Of a stretch of DNA of 64,000 nucleotides, positions 1 to 12,843 are shown one piece after another. Position 1 is the first letter of the stretch, and every line of letters begins with the position of its first letter. The position numbers were made by a program, and so were the translations under genes. Origin of the DNA: Cavia porcellus (lineage: Eukaryota > Chordata > Mammalia > Rodentia > Caviidae); assembly GCF_034190915.1 (NCBI RefSeq), contig NW_026947490.1:65275494-65339493 (forward strand). Direction: 5' to 3'. The notes under the pieces are model-generated. The model did no database searches, had not been told where the DNA came from, and saw nothing but the letters and a program-made list of their open reading frames with translations.

Positions 1-1560
1 CAGTGTACCTTAAATGATGGTGGGTAGCTCAATATCTGTCCCCCAAATGTCAGCTGTCCATGGTTGGATTTTACAAAACTGAGACTCATGTAAAATAGAA
101 GATTTTAAAAGTTGACTTTTCTCTGTATTTCTTTAAATGTAAGTTAAAAAAATAAAAAAGATGTGGCTTTAATCTTGGTTTTATAACACAGAGCAGAAAT
201 GAATAAAGATCCCATCTTGCAACCTGCAGTCCTTCTCAGTGTCCCCCTTCTGACTCGTATGGGGTACGAATCTTTAGTGTTAAGTAACAGAAAAAAGTAT
301 TCAGGGTAGCTTGGAGTAAAGAAAATATTTTACAATTTATATGAAAAAAGTGCTAAATGATATCCCCTAGGGGAAATTCTGACTAGTCAATACTTAGAAA
401 CCTAAAACTAAGAAAAAGAGATTTTTATATCCAGCGTGACCAATGTACCTAAAAGTGCACTCTGATTTAGTATAATTGTTTTATGTGTTCTATATGTTTT
501 CTTGTCTGTCTGCCTGCTAATGTATGCTTTTAACAATTAGTTACAGTACATACACTCTGTTTAAAAATATTTTAAGCTCCTATCAGTTTCTCTTGCTTTT
601 TGACTTTACAGACTTCTGCCTCTGTTAGAGCTTTCATAAAAATACAGTTATACAAATATTCAAGGGTCACCAAATGCACTTAACACATTAGAAGGTAAAA
701 ACCACTAGGCTGAAAGTTTACATAAAACTTGCAAATAAAAGCCTTAAAGTTTGGTAACATAGAAGTTATGTAATTTAGGTTAATATGTGTATTTCTGTGC
801 TGGTTTATGAACAAGCAGACATGCATGATATTAGCTCAAAGGATTTTTGTTTGCATGCTTAACAACAAATCAACTTAAATTGGTTGGGAAGAGAGAAGTA
901 AAGATGTCTTTAAAGTTGATAACATGTTTTACTCAGGTTGTCAGACAATCAAGATATTTATCTTTAAAATTGTTTTGTAAATACAATGTCCATTGTTTTC
1001 TGTATACAATAATTTAAGTGTTTTTACCATAGAGACTCTATATCTATATCTACTTCTATCTGTTCTATCAAAAATGTATACACATTTTAGCAATTTGTCA
1101 TACTAATAATATCTCGGAAAGCTAATGCCCACCAATTTGAGCATCTCTTGTAAAGGACAAAGGTAACTTGTATTTATCTCATGATGGCTCAGTAAATTTA
1201 GTCCTAAAATATTTATGCAAGTTTTTTCCTGATATATACATTTTTTGGTAGAAAAACCATGAATGTTAACTATGCTATGCTTTGGTTCTCATGAGTAATC
1301 TAAAATAACTGTCAGAATGAGCAAATAATTTAAGTAGAAATGAAATTAATGGTTATAAATGTCCATAACATCTGAGTCTTTTGTTGTTAGACTTAAATTC
1401 AAGTATTCATGACTTCATAAAGTTCATAAACAAACAATAGATTTTGAATATTTAAATGTTTTCATGCATTAATATGTATAAAGGTGTAAGATGCCTTCCT
1501 TAGACTTACTGAGTTAAAATTCTAATATATAATTCTATATTAACAATAACATAAAAATTC
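1..1560. other. AT-rich non-coding stretch
   Basis: Strongly AT-rich DNA with stop codons in every frame and no recognisable gene, RNA or repeat family. Similar AT-rich sequence resumes after the L1 insertion, at about 2.88-4.06 kb, so both may belong to one older block. Nothing functional is evident. Confidence 0.5.
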
Positions 1561-1574
1561 CCTTGACGAAGCCA

Positions 1575-1800
1575 AAAAAAGCCAAGCCCTTCCTATGAGT
1601 TGGTGCCATACACAAACCACCAGACAGAGAATAGATGCCAGACTTTTCTTGTGAGTCAGTGCATTTGTGGACTGTAGGGGAGGAGAACAAAGAAACCAAC
1701 AAGAAGCCAAGCCCTCCCTGCAAGTTGGCACTGTGTGCAGGCCCATTGTGAGGAGAACCAGACCTAGCCCCTTCTGGTGCGCAGCCTGAGAGACAAGAAA
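1575..1800 (+). repeat. Degenerate ~60-bp tandem repeat
   Basis: Four related blocks start near 1581, 1637, 1706 and 1758. The first and third share gccaagccc(t)tccct followed by agttggc/gcc, and blocks two and three end in an aggagaac motif. Spacing is 54-69 bp, so this is a degenerate minisatellite or a G-rich internal part of a mobile element. It lies just upstream of an L1 3' UTR on the same strand and could be part of that element. Confidence 0.45.
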
Positions 1801-1989
1801 GGCCAATGTCTCCCCCTCCCCCACCAAGTGACTAACTGACCCAGAGAAACACAGTCTGCAATGATGGCTGTTGAGGTAGAAGACAACTTAACACTTGTAG
1901 TGTTCAGTGTTTCAACGACTTTGCAGGTCTAAAGCCAGTAGTCTGAGTATCTATTTGCAGGATAACAGGACACAACGTAGCATCTATGG

Positions 1990-2453
1990 AGCATCTCCTT
2001 CTGAAGGTGGTAGCCATTGTAACTTCCCTATTGTCTGGCTTTGAAGTACTGAATAATCTTCATTGTTTTATTTGGTTGGGTTTTGTTCTGGTTTGTCTTA
2101 TTTGATTTTGTTATGTCTGATGGCATGGGCAGCTATTTCAAAGGTAGCAAGACATGTTATGGCAGCCACTTTGGACTTACTATTATCTTGTTTTGAAGTC
2201 CTTTATTGCATTTATTGTTTTGTTTTTGTTGGTTCTATTCTGTTCTGTTTTGTTTGATTTTACTATGTCTGAAGATATGGGCAGCCATTTTGAAGACAAG
2301 AGGCATTATGGTAGCCATTGCTGATTCCTATTATCTTGGTTTGAAATCTTGTGTCACACTGCTTTGTTTTGATTGGCTTTATTCTGTTTTATTTTGCTTT
2401 GTTTTATTCTCTTTAAAATAAAAATTACAAAAAAAAAAAAAAAAAAACCCAAA
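1990..2453 (+). mobile_element. L1 3' UTR fragment with ~150-bp units
   Basis: Three imperfect tandem units begin with agccat/agccac at about 2012, 2164 and 2313, giving periods of 152 and 149 bp. Each unit contains a TTTTG/TTTTA-rich stretch and a GGGCAGC motif, and the last ends in ctctttaaaataaaa followed by an A-run at about 2428-2447. The same units occur in the 3' UTRs of the L1s at 24.7, 55.4 and 58.9 kb, which identifies this as the tail of a severely 5'-truncated L1. The short ORFs here are low-complexity products of the T-rich units, not genes. Confidence 0.75.
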
Positions 2454-2734
2454 AAACAAATTCCCTTACCTGGCTGGTCCTGGGAGCTGTGGAGCTGTGA
2501 GGCAAAACAGCTCTCTGAGGTCAGAAAAGCAGCTTCTTGACGTACTCTGCCTTGGTTTCTTTGCTGATGGGTGGCATCTTTGGTTTTCTCCAGGTTTACT
2601 GTTCCCCACTCCAACATATATCATTATAATTTACTATTACATACAATGAATTTAGCTTTAATTAAAAGGTCAAAGAGTTATCTATATCTAAAACAGTACA
2701 TTTTTCTTAAGATATTAAAATGTTGATTAAACTT

Positions 2735-2882
2735 AAAAAGGAAGGAGAGGGAAGGGAGGGAAGGAGAAACAAAAGGAATCAAAATGTGTCACATACATAT
2801 GTCAACTCCCCACAATGAGTGTCAGCGTTGTGTAGTGCAAATACACACTAATAAAAATGCTAAAAATCTACTAAAAAAAAGT
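2735..2882 (+). mobile_element. 3' end of an older L1
   Basis: A GGGAAGGGAGGG purine block is followed by aatgtgtca, then actccccacaatga, then cactaataaaaatgct and a short A-run. The same order of motifs ends the older plus-strand L1 near 46.4-46.68 kb (aatgtgtcatgt, attccccatgagg, gctaataaaatg). It is therefore read as the tail of that older L1 lineage. Confidence 0.5.
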
Positions 2883-5390
2883 TTGCATTTTTTCAAGATA
2901 ATTTTATGTGTTTTATACTGTTAGGCGTTTGGTTTCTAAAAAAGTGAGTTTTAAGAATAAAAGATTATTCAAATTTTGACTTGTAAAATGTTTTCAATAA
3001 TTAGTTTAACTGGTTAAACTACTATTATCTTTGTTGTAGCACACCCTAATTACATTTAAATATAAAATATGTTGTGAGTCTGAGCCTTTTAATATTAGGT
3101 TTATGGACTTAAGATTACATAAGTTTAATGCATGCAAAATAACTAATACGTGTTCTTATTTGTACAATATACATTGTATCTGGATCTTACACATAAAAAA
3201 TGATCAAAATTGATGGCATCTCTGCTCTTCAAATTTGGTACAATCTCATCCTGCTATTTAAAACGTGACCTATATATACTGACTTTGACTAAACAAGTGT
3301 TTTATTATTGCATAAATACTTATAAATTTGGTCAGAGTCTATTTGTGGTCATAAATGCTGTTTCCTAAACTTGTAGGAAGTCTAAAGGTATTTGTTGACT
3401 CATGTCATTGTTATTATATAATCTGTTATAGTAATCTGAATTTTGCCTGAAGAGTAAAGATTAATTTAATATATGTAAAACATTTGTATATAGCTGTATA
3501 CTAATTATTTCTAACTTCTTGAAATATTAAGTGTGTGTATGTTCTTCAAGTGTATAAACCTCTAAAATACAAAATTTAGGAAAACGTCTTACCAATTGTG
3601 GTGTCTTGAAGCAAAATTTTTTATAATAAAAGACTTTTTCAGATTTATGCTTATGTGTTCTTAATTATATTCTAATAATTAGATGTGCCTAAACCCTATG
3701 CAGTTCAAGCAGCATCATTTTAATAATTAATCATGTATGAAGTATATTGGTAAATAAGTACATTCTGCTTTAAAAGGCATTTCATTTTTTTAAAAATGCA
3801 AATTTAGGTGGTGATGTGTTTATACCACTTAATATTTTGTAATTGAATAAATTTAACCTATTGACAAATTATTTTACATGGAAGTGAGAAATTAAATTAT
3901 TTTTAGAGATAAAGAATAAGAAAGAGAACTTAATGGTGCTAGCATAATATCAGAATTGTTATCCTAAAATTCTATGCTTGCTGTTGATTTTAAAACTTCC
4001 TTGTACAAATTTGTAACTCTTATCTGTTAACATTCTACAGAAATGTGACTTCTGAAAGACAGCTTAAGCACTGGACCATCACCTACAGCACAGAGAACAT
4101 GTGATAACGGCTCCTGATACTAATGCTGACCATGAGTATAGAAGGGGAGGCTATCCAGCCGTATTCTATATTTTGAAATTCCAGATAGAATGTTAGTAGT
4201 TAAGATTAAAACCTACAGCTCTCACTTCAAGATTTACGGTATACGCACCTCCTGGGTATTCAACTGAGATTCAGAGACCAAAAGCTAAGACAGCCAACAT
4301 TCTGGCCTTTACAGCAAAATCGGCCAGTACCCAGAGCACGAGGGGATCCTTATGAAAAGATCCTGCAACTCTGGGAAGTCACCCAATCTCCCAGCAGGGG
4401 GATGGTTGGATGCCAGAGAACAGGAGTCAACACATGTGCATTTTATAAAATAGGACAGTCACTAAAGAGAGAAATGTCCCCTGCTTTAAGAAAAAAAGTC
4501 GTATGATCAAATAAGACCGTGATCCTTCCTGGTAAATGACACGGTTCCTCCTAGGGCTCTGAAAGCAGCCTTTGAGGGGCCTTAACTGACCTTTTTTAAA
4601 CTTTGACTTGGTCTTAAACAGCCACCCAGCAGAGGAAAGTATAACACAAATTAAAATAACAGTAATATTAACCAAAAAGCTAGGTTAGATAGAAAAATGG
4701 ACTCCAAACTGCTCCAGTCCCTACTAACTGTCCCCAGCTATACGTGTAACATCTCAGCTCACAGCTGTAAGAGACCAGGATTCCCAACCCTACCAGCTCT
4801 TCAAAACTATACCCTTCAGCCCCTCTTAGTATCTAAAATACCTTCAAACACACCTCAGGCCAAGAGTTAGCTTCTTGTGTAGGTGTGCCTATAAAATTAA
4901 CAATTGACAATAAAACACTCTAGCTACTAAGCTTTGTTACTTTTGTGGTAGGAACAAATTTTGTGTTATCTATTTAAGATTTTATATGTATATATAATAT
5001 ATTATCTGGAACTGGTCATTATAAAAGGTCTCCAAAATAGAGACTGTTAGGTTCTAAGTCCTAAGGGAAGAAAATGAGTGGCTGAGTAATCACAAAACTA
5101 TAGACATCTTTACTTAGTGTATTCTCTGCCCATTGTTATAATTAAAACAGGAGGGCTTCAGGTTTCTTAAAGAACAAAAGGGAAGATTCTCCATGCTCTG
5201 AAACTTCGCTTGCTATTAACACCTCTGGACAAATCGGTTAATATAAAGAAAAAAGGCTTTTGCCAAATGTTGCCTTTTTTTGGAGTCATTTTGTTCATTG
5301 GCATTTTATTTTTAATTTTTAGTGCCTGCTTATTTACATGCTTATAAAATGGAGCCCAAGTGTCAATGACTTACATATGCTCTTGTCCTC
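2883..5390. other. No gene seen; AT-rich and unassigned sequence
   Basis: From 2883 to about 4060 the DNA is AT-rich without recognisable content. From about 4060 to 5390 base composition is more balanced and may hold degenerate retroelement DNA, but no protein motif or LTR boundary could be defended. There is no splice-bounded coding exon that I recognise. Confidence 0.4.
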
Positions 5391-5439
5391 TTTTCTAGAC
5401 TATCAAATCCATGTTCCTTTGTCTCCTTAGGTCACAGTG

Positions 5440-6030
5440 AGACTTTTGATCCGAGGCTGAGGGCCAAGTTCCTCCTCCACCTGAAGCAGCCTGGGAAGGC
5501 AGACCTAGCTAGGACCCTCCCTTCAATAAGGGATTGAAGTTTCTGGGGGTTAAATGAAGTGAATTGGAAAAAGAAAGACAAGTAAAAAGTAGACAAAGAA
5601 GACCACAATTTAAAAAATAAAAACTGCAGTTGCAGGATGCTGCCCAGCTTAAAAAGTGTTTTTCTTCCTATATTTTTTCCTCCCAAGACACAAATAAGAC
5701 CAGGCAATTCCTTTTTGCCTACATATGCTCTTTCTTATTCCCTTTTCACTTGTTAAATAGAACTTTCCTGTGCATGAACCTTCCCTCTTGCCCTTGCAGC
5801 AAGAGATGTCACCTTGTACCTAAAAACCAAACTCCCCCTTTCTATATTAGAAAGTTCTCCTGTTGTCTGCCCCTAAATCTCCCACAAAAACACCAGTGTT
5901 AGACTATGATGCACCTCACGGTCCCTCAAGGGTCCACACTCTTACATCTTCGAGTATATCTTATACCTTTAAAATTCTGCCTAATAAATTCCTTTGTGCT
6001 TATTGACCCGAAATTTTTTTTTTCCTACAG
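5440..6030 (+). mobile_element. Possible LTR/ERV remnant
   Basis: A C-rich stretch precedes a polyadenylation signal (AATAAA in cctaataaattcc, about 5982-5989), a short T-run and a G-rich segment. This order resembles the R/U5 end of a retroviral LTR. No clean TG...CA ends or target duplication were found, so the family and limits are uncertain. Confidence 0.28.
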
Positions 6031-6034
6031 GTAG

Positions 6035-9000
6035 AGTGGGTTTAGGTTCCTCATCTCCGGAATCTCCCAGAACCCTGCCAGGCAGGACAGCACCAAGACC
6101 TGGGCCAAGCCCACTGCATCTCTGGCTCTAGGAAGGATGTCGCTTTACACAGATACAAAGTCGTTTCCTTTTCTCCTCTGCCCTCTTCTTGTCTCAAATT
6201 ATATGGTGTCCCTCCTTCTCCCCTACCTCTTCTAATGTTTTCTCTCTCCCCCTTGCAGAAGAGGAATTCAGGTCTTCAGTACCCCATCAGCTCATTTTGT
6301 GATGTGAAAGCACCAAGCAATGAAGTCCAGGGACATGGGCTGGTTCCCAGCCTGGCTGCTCAGGGCAGCTGATCATGAGCACATGGTGGCTGCTTCTGTG
6401 GGTGTCCCTGCCTTGGCTCCCCGGGAGAGTTGGGGAGGAGAGGCTGAGGCCAGAGCAGTGATGGGGAGACGCTGTGAACACATGTGTGCCAGGTCAGCCA
6501 CGGGAACCCTTTGTTCCCTCAAGAATCTGAGGGCATCAGGCACTGGCACAAAGAACTTAGCAAGAGGGAAACAAAGAGATAAAGATGAGCAGATAGAAAT
6601 AAAGACCCTGTGGAAGACAGAGAGAGAGGTGTGTATCCGAGGCTGAACATCGAGGCAGCAGCATGATTGGAAACAAGACCAATAGTCCCCAGGGTGGGAG
6701 TCATAGAGAGCCGGGGACAGGAGGAGAAGATACAGAGGTGGTGAGGGTCCCTGCACCCCGGGCCCTACTGCCTCGGGGCAAGCCAGATGAATGGCTGAGG
6801 CTGGACCTGGAGGCATTCTATTTTCAATGCCAATTCAGGATGAAGCAAACAGAGAAAGGCTTTACCCACCAAACCCAGAGAGCCCACCTGCAGAGAAGGT
6901 GCCTCTGAGAGCTGGGGCAGCCTCCAGGCTTCTCAGGCAGGAGTGAGTATGCCAGCTGAAAATCCTGGAGCCCAGGAGATAACACTAGGGATTATTTAGC
7001 ATGCAGACACACCTTCAGAAGATTTCCTCTTTTTTCCTTCCTAGCTGCGGGGAGTATCACTCAGGCTACAGGCACCTCTGGATGAACACAGAATCTCAGC
7101 AAATGAAGATCTGCCGGAGTGGTAAGTGGTCTAAACTGTCTCTGAGAATTTGGAGTGGAATTGGAACTGTCTCTAGGACAGAACTCTAGTCTCAGGGGTG
7201 TCAGGCCAGGCATGACCCCTGAGGAGGTGAAGTATCCATAAGAGGGTGTAGTGACCCTTGCCGTGACGCCCCTGGTTGCCTTTGGTTACTTCTGCAATGT
7301 CTCCTCCATGGGTCCCATCTCCTGTGAACCTCAATATCAGTATCTGTCTTCACTCCCCTTCATCATGCTGAACGCACATAAATCTTCACCATGATTTCCT
7401 CTGGCTCCACAGCCCCCTGTGCCAGCATTGCATGTGAATGCGTGAAAATCACCCATCTTCTTGCTGGCCTCCCCAACAGTGTGACTTAAGTCCTGTGATC
7501 TTCTAACCTTAACCCTAACTTCTCATGACCTGAGCAGACTGTAAGTACTTTATAAATATTTCACTGGCAGGAAGTCAGTATAAGGGTGAAAAGAATTTTA
7601 TTTCTAACCTTGAAAGTTTAGTAATTTGAGTCTATAAAGCAAAATGACAATGGATTAACAGGAGAGAAGGAACACAAATGTATGAACACACACATGTAGG
7701 AAGGTCGCACCAAGTTTACACCCTAACAGCAAAGCCAGACAGAGGAAGCTTAAATACCCTGTTTCTAGGGAGCTAGGAAGTAGGGGCTGTGGACAGCCTT
7801 AGAGGGAGGGCTGTGGACAGCCTTATAGGGAGGGGAAGAGTTCTGACAGTGCGAATTTGCCTGGCTTTGGGTGTGGAATTGGCTCTGTTCTTCCTTCCTC
7901 AATATGGATTTAATCCTCCTTGGTTCATGAAATGACAGGGTTGGAGTAGAGGGTAACTGCTCTTTTTTGGTGGATCCCATCTTTCAGATGCCATATCCCA
8001 GGAAGCTTTATTTCCAAGCCCCTCTTCTCTGAGCCTCGGTTTCCTAATCTGAAGTGTGAACAGGAACAATCTCCAAATGGATAGTATCAGCAGAGATGAA
8101 CTGAGCTGGCCCACGTGGTGTACTCAGCATTGTCTTAGCGCCATACAAACAGTTCAGCTCATGGTAAGTGAAGGAGAGCCAGAGTCTAACTGTAACAACC
8201 ATCGGACTCTGCCCAGCAGCTCTGAAAAATGGGTCAACAACCAGCCAACCAGCAGCTGAGAGCTTGGATTTACAACCTAAGGAATACAGTGAAGCCAAGT
8301 AGAGCTGTCAGGTCCTTTGTCTTATTGGCTTGTTTTGTACCACAATCTTGGCTGGCTGTGTGGCACCTTCTTCCTGTCCCCTCCGTCCGCCACCCTCTGG
8401 TTGGCTAGACTCTCAGGTGCTGGGCTGACTCAAGCCTGGGGCGGCTGAAGTTCTCCACTGGGAACAAGACCCCAACAGTGGAATCCCTGGTGGCACCTGG
8501 AAGCCCCTCTTCCCCTGTGGTTCTGGATTTGACTCTGAGAACGTAGAGTCACTGTAGCAGTAATAAAGGCCCTTTCTGCCAGCAGGGTATCAGTGATGAC
8601 TCTGGGTTCCCCGCTGTCAGAGGTGCCACAGTACTGCGGTGAAACGCCCAGCATGGAGTCCAACAACATCAACATGGACTTGTTGATTGTGACTTTGCAG
8701 GATTCTTTCTCTTGGCCGAGGAAAAAGTACTTAAGTTTCAGCATCAGAAAAAGGCGTACTTCCTCTAAACAAGAGTTTATTTTCATTCACGGACAGCAAA
8801 GCTCCTGCAGCATTTCCCCCATCGCTTGACTGTTGGGTAGTTTAGCATCAAAAATGCTGCTTCCTCTGCGTCCCAGGCAGACAGTTCCTGTGAGGTCCTC
8901 TAATTTATATTTTCCCGTTCCGGACTCCCTTCCACCCTCCCCTGGTTTTCCCTATTATTCAGGACCAAACCTGCCTGTATGAGGTTCACAGAATTATTTC

Positions 9001-9600
9001 CTGACACTCAGCAACCTGGGAAATGGCCTCTCTCTCTGCACCATTGTCTCCAGGCTGGAGCTGAACACTGTGGCGGTCAGCAACCTTTACAGCGAGGATT
9101 GCTTAGGTTGTATTTTCTACGTTCATTTAAAATCCCGCCTCGTTTATTTTCTTTGGGTCCCATGTGAGGCTGCGCTGACTTTCACAACTCTTTGTGGGAC
9201 TCACTACCTAACGGTGAAGGGAAATTAAAGTCCATCGGTGGACCAGGCATGCGTTTGTGAAAACACAGTTTTCAAGAGAAACTCCGGACACTTCTCATAG
9301 CCCTTTCTTAAAGTGTCACCCGTCCCTCTCTGTCTTCCCTCTTCTTCCCTCTCCACACCCTTTCTTTCCTCCCTCCCTCCTTCCTGCCAGCCTCCTTTTC
9401 TCTCTTGCACCTTTCCCTTCCTTCATCCATGTGTGTCACTTGAGCAATGTACTTGTTTGATCGAGTGGCTTTATGATTCAAACCTCATAATTTTTACCCA
9501 CAGAAAGGAGATTTAAAAATCTCACAGAATGATTGCGGATTAAATTGAATTATTCACTCTAAGCATTTAGCATTTTTCCTAACCTCCTATCGGAAGTGGG
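6035..9600. other. Unique sequence, no gene recognised
   Basis: Mixed-composition DNA with several 60-147-codon open frames on both strands that overlap each other. They lack recognisable domains and look like chance frames in purine/pyrimidine-skewed DNA. A polypyrimidine tract lies at about 9330-9425. No RNA gene was seen. Confidence 0.4.
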
Positions 9601-9604
9601 AAAA

Positions 9605-9720
9605 AGCTATCATTGTTCATTCAACAAGCATTTATGACGTAGCACATGCTAAATGCTGCACACCCCCAAGCATCTCTCCAGTAACAAATTGTTTTTCTGG
9701 GGGCACACAAACCACATACT
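9605..9720 (+). repeat. MIR/L2-like fragment
   Basis: The phrase ttcattcaacaagcattta, followed by a degenerate gcacatgctaaatgctgcac, resembles the conserved ancient-repeat phrase found in mammalian MIR/L2-derived sequence. It is short and diverged. Confidence 0.35.
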
Positions 9721-9879
9721 GCTTTGGGGCCAGAGAAGTACTCATATTGTACTAATGATAAGTAGTTGTTAAAATTCTGGGAAAAGCTGGGGTCTTGCCA
9801 CACTTTATCTTCTGGAAGCTGTCAGGAGTGTTCCTTAGTTTTTACTTTTTTTCCTCCCCCCATTTGGTGGTTCTCCCCT

Positions 9880-10420
9880 TCTTTTGCTTCCAAGACCCTC
9901 CTGAGGCATCTGCAGGGCCGTCTAACAAGGTGGTTCCTAGGACCAAATGCCCTGTCCATTACTAACTGCTGACTCTGATTGACCGCTGCTACCTCTATGC
10001 AAATCAGTCTAAAAGCAATGGATTTATATTTGCTGTTATATTGCCCACTTGCTCCCTGACAGTGGTGATGGCTCTCGTTTCTCCTGTGTGTCCGTGAACC
10101 TGCTGTCCCTCTGGCTGTCCCCAGCTCCAATCATTCTCCGTTCAGTGATGCCATAAGTGATTAATCTGTGGCTAGTTTCCTCCTGCCTTCCCCGGAGCCA
10201 GCACAGAGCCCATTCATCAAGATGAGCAGGTAATTGAAGCAATCCACCTCGTGTCGAGACCTCGCTCTGGGCTGAGATGCTGGCCTGGCACTCCGTTGGG
10301 CTCAGTGTAATTACTTTTTTCTGGTGAATCCTCAGGGCTCTCCAGCCTGCTGCAGAGCCCATCACAGAGAGTGGCTTGTCTGGAAATGCTGCTTCTCCTC
10401 CCTACCACAGGCTTCTTTGG
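9880..10420. promoter_or_regulatory. Candidate distal regulatory element
   Basis: Non-repetitive, non-coding sequence of balanced composition holding a perfect octamer ATGCAAAT (9997-10004), which is the POU-factor consensus, and TAATTG/GTAATTAC homeodomain-type cores near 10230 and 10310. Motifs of this size occur by chance. The call rests only on clustering in DNA free of repeats and needs conservation or chromatin data. Confidence 0.22.
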
Positions 10421-10429
10421 AACCTGATC

Positions 10430-11485
10430 CTAGGTCAGCTTTAGCCATGGTCTTAGCCTGATCTGAGAAGTGTGGTTCCTGAAGAACCAGAGGGAAGGGC
10501 TCCTGCAACAGTCTGAGGAAGGGAGTTGGCCAAGAGGAAGTACCCGTTCTCCTGAGGCTTAGAGAACCGAGTAGGCTTCTGAGAGCGTTTATGGGAACTT
10601 CCCTAGAATGCTCGGGGTGGGGGTGGGAGGGGTGGAGGGGTGGGAAGCTGATTCTCTTCCCAGCTTTACCAGGAAACTGAACAGCCTGCTCCCACCTATC
10701 CTCAGTGCAGGAGCCTTTAGAGGTGGAAGAGACTGTAGCAACAATCTATTTAATCTCGTCCTCAATGCCAACCTTGTGATACTTTTTCTTGGCATTAATC
10801 CTTTCATTTATTCATTCACTTCACAGATTTCTATAGTTAGAGACATTGTATCTTCAGATCTTCACTGTCTCAAGTACAAAGTGACAAGATATCAGCTAGC
10901 TTCAAGACTGTCAAGTTTGTAAATCAATAAACATCACCTGTTGTTTGGGGTTATTCTGCCAGACAGGGATTGTGCTCAAGAGGAAGTAATCTTTTCCAAT
11001 CAATCACTACCAACAATCACAATGAAACAGAAAGGTATAATCACTGTAACAACGATAACAAAACACTTCTGTGTGTGGTTTTGCCAATATACATACAATA
11101 AAGGATCCAAAACTTGGTACTAGAGGAGGTTTATGATCTCAGAGATAATTCACTGTGGAGACCCAGAGGACCTGAGGTAGTCTTTTGCCAGTGGAGTGCC
11201 TACAGTGGCTGCTTCACTCGGTACTCAAATTTTCCAAAATATGGCCCCAGTTTTATCTTCTGTCACGGGTTGCCTCAGACCTTTAACGGTTCTAAGCAAT
11301 GACAGGACTATGGTGCTCACATCCGTCCTCCACAGAAGCAAATATGTAACACTGTTAAAAATTACAAGATAAGGAAGAATGCCTCTGTTCTGATTTTTCT
11401 CACAATGTCTTCTTGTGTTCTTTTAAAACATCAAATAAGAAATTATTAAACAAATATGTTGGTATTTCTGCCATTGTGTTTTGCC
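10430..11485. other. Unique sequence, no gene recognised
   Basis: No repeat family, RNA gene or convincing exon is visible. A short G-rich run (about 10613-10645) and AT-rich stretches occur. Confidence 0.35.
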
Positions 11486-11489
11486 TTGT

Positions 11490-11635
11490 TTTTTCTTTTT
11501 AAGACAGGGTTTTGCTATGCAATTCAAGCTGAACTTGAATTCTCTTTGTAGTCGAATGGGCCTTGAATTTGCAGCGATCCTCCTGCCTCAGCCTCCCAAG
11601 TGCTTGGATTACAGTCTGCACCACCACACCTGGCC
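11490..11635 (-). mobile_element. B1-like (7SL-derived) SINE
   Basis: Read on the minus strand it opens ggccaggtgtggtggtgca, passes through cttgggaggctgaggcagga and ends in ctgtcttaaaaa. That is the layout of a monomeric, roughly 140-bp 7SL-derived B1 element with its A-rich tail. It supports a rodent source. It is diverged and should be inert. Confidence 0.85.
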
Positions 11636-11639
11636 CCTA

Positions 11640-12735
11640 CCACATCATCAGTGGGTACTCAGCACTGTCTCCTGTGCCCCTTTCCTAAGTCCCTGACACA
11701 TCAGTCTGATCTCTGTCCCAAGAACAGGACTTAAGGGGCTGTTAGACTTCTTTTCTCTCTGGCTCTAGCATTTCTGCTTTTCATATAAAGGTTTGTTCAA
11801 TTCTCAGACATACATCACTGCCAAGACCTTACCCAGACCATGGAAGCTTCCGCTGATTATTCCTACAGAGGAAGCTCTCCAAAGTGTCAAAGAAAGTGCC
11901 ATCTACATAATTCAAGATGTGACACCTCTCACATTGCTATTTAATGCTTTGTTTAGTTTTTAAATGTTCCTTTACTGTTTTCCTAATGGGCTTATGAGCT
12001 TTCTAACAGCAGGGCCTGGGACTTCCATTTCTGTGTCTCTCCCCTGGGTACTGCTGGGTTGGTAGACAACGCTCCTGCTTCTGTAATGTTTGCTCCTTTA
12101 GGCAGCACCTTTCATTCAGAGGAATAAAAGACTTACTTTAGAAGAAAAATCCTCCAAATCTTTGAGATTATACTCCCCTGAGATGCTGCACTGATCATTA
12201 CTTGTGTGTCAATGGAACAGTAAATTAAAAGGCACAATCAGACAACAATGAACATCAAAGTAAAAACATGAAACAAATATCTCATAAAAGCTCTTAGACT
12301 CTCTTTATGTTGCATCTCCTTCTCCCACCCAGTCTCTGCTCCTCACCAAGCCCTCCCTCTCCTTGAGAGACACTGAGCTAAGTCTTCGGAAGCTATCAGC
12401 AAAATATTGAAGTAATTCATCCATTAATGCCTCAGCTTCAATGATCTCATTAGCTTAGTCAACCCTTATCGGGCAGCCAGGAAGACAGTTGGCAAAGGCT
12501 GGGTAGACTTTTATGGAGAGAGGGAGTTGGAAAAGTCTAGAGTTTAAGATTCTGACTGCTTCTGGTACAGTTCTGCAGTCCGCTTTCCCTGGATTAGGGC
12601 AAGAAAAGGGAGGAAAACCACCAAAGGACATGAGAGATCCCCAAAAGACAAGGAGGTTCCTGATGCCAGGCACCACAGACAAGTGGCATGAACTCCAGGA
12701 AGTGACACCTTCACTGCCCATCAAGACAGCAGATC
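11640..12735. other. Unique sequence, no gene recognised
   Basis: No identifiable coding or repeat content. The region is bounded by a B1 on the left and a young tRNA-derived SINE on the right. Confidence 0.35.
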
Positions 12736-12754
12736 AGAAAAATAGGAAGCTGAG
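12736..12754 (+). repeat. Left 19-bp target-site duplication of the SINE
   Basis: Identical to 12888-12906, flanking the SINE on both sides. This length is typical of L1-endonuclease-primed insertion. Confidence 0.93.
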
Positions 12755-12843
12755 GCTGGGGATTTAGCTCAGCAGCATAAGCGCCTGCCTTGCAAGCAGA
12801 CAGTCGTGAGTTCAATCCCTGGTATCGATAAAAACGAAAACCA

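Noticed and set aside
4060..4700. Possible endogenous retrovirus envelope or pol remnant
   Set aside because: Composition and broken short frames hint at old retroelement DNA, but no conserved motif or LTR pair could be identified, so it was left unassigned.
6320..6908. Overlapping 81-147-codon frames on both strands
   Set aside because: No domain, no splice context, and mutually exclusive frames of similar length.
12755..12830. Possible tRNA gene (A and B boxes present)
   Set aside because: The cloverleaf is not kept, an A-tail and target duplication follow, and a second copy exists. It is a tRNA-derived SINE.
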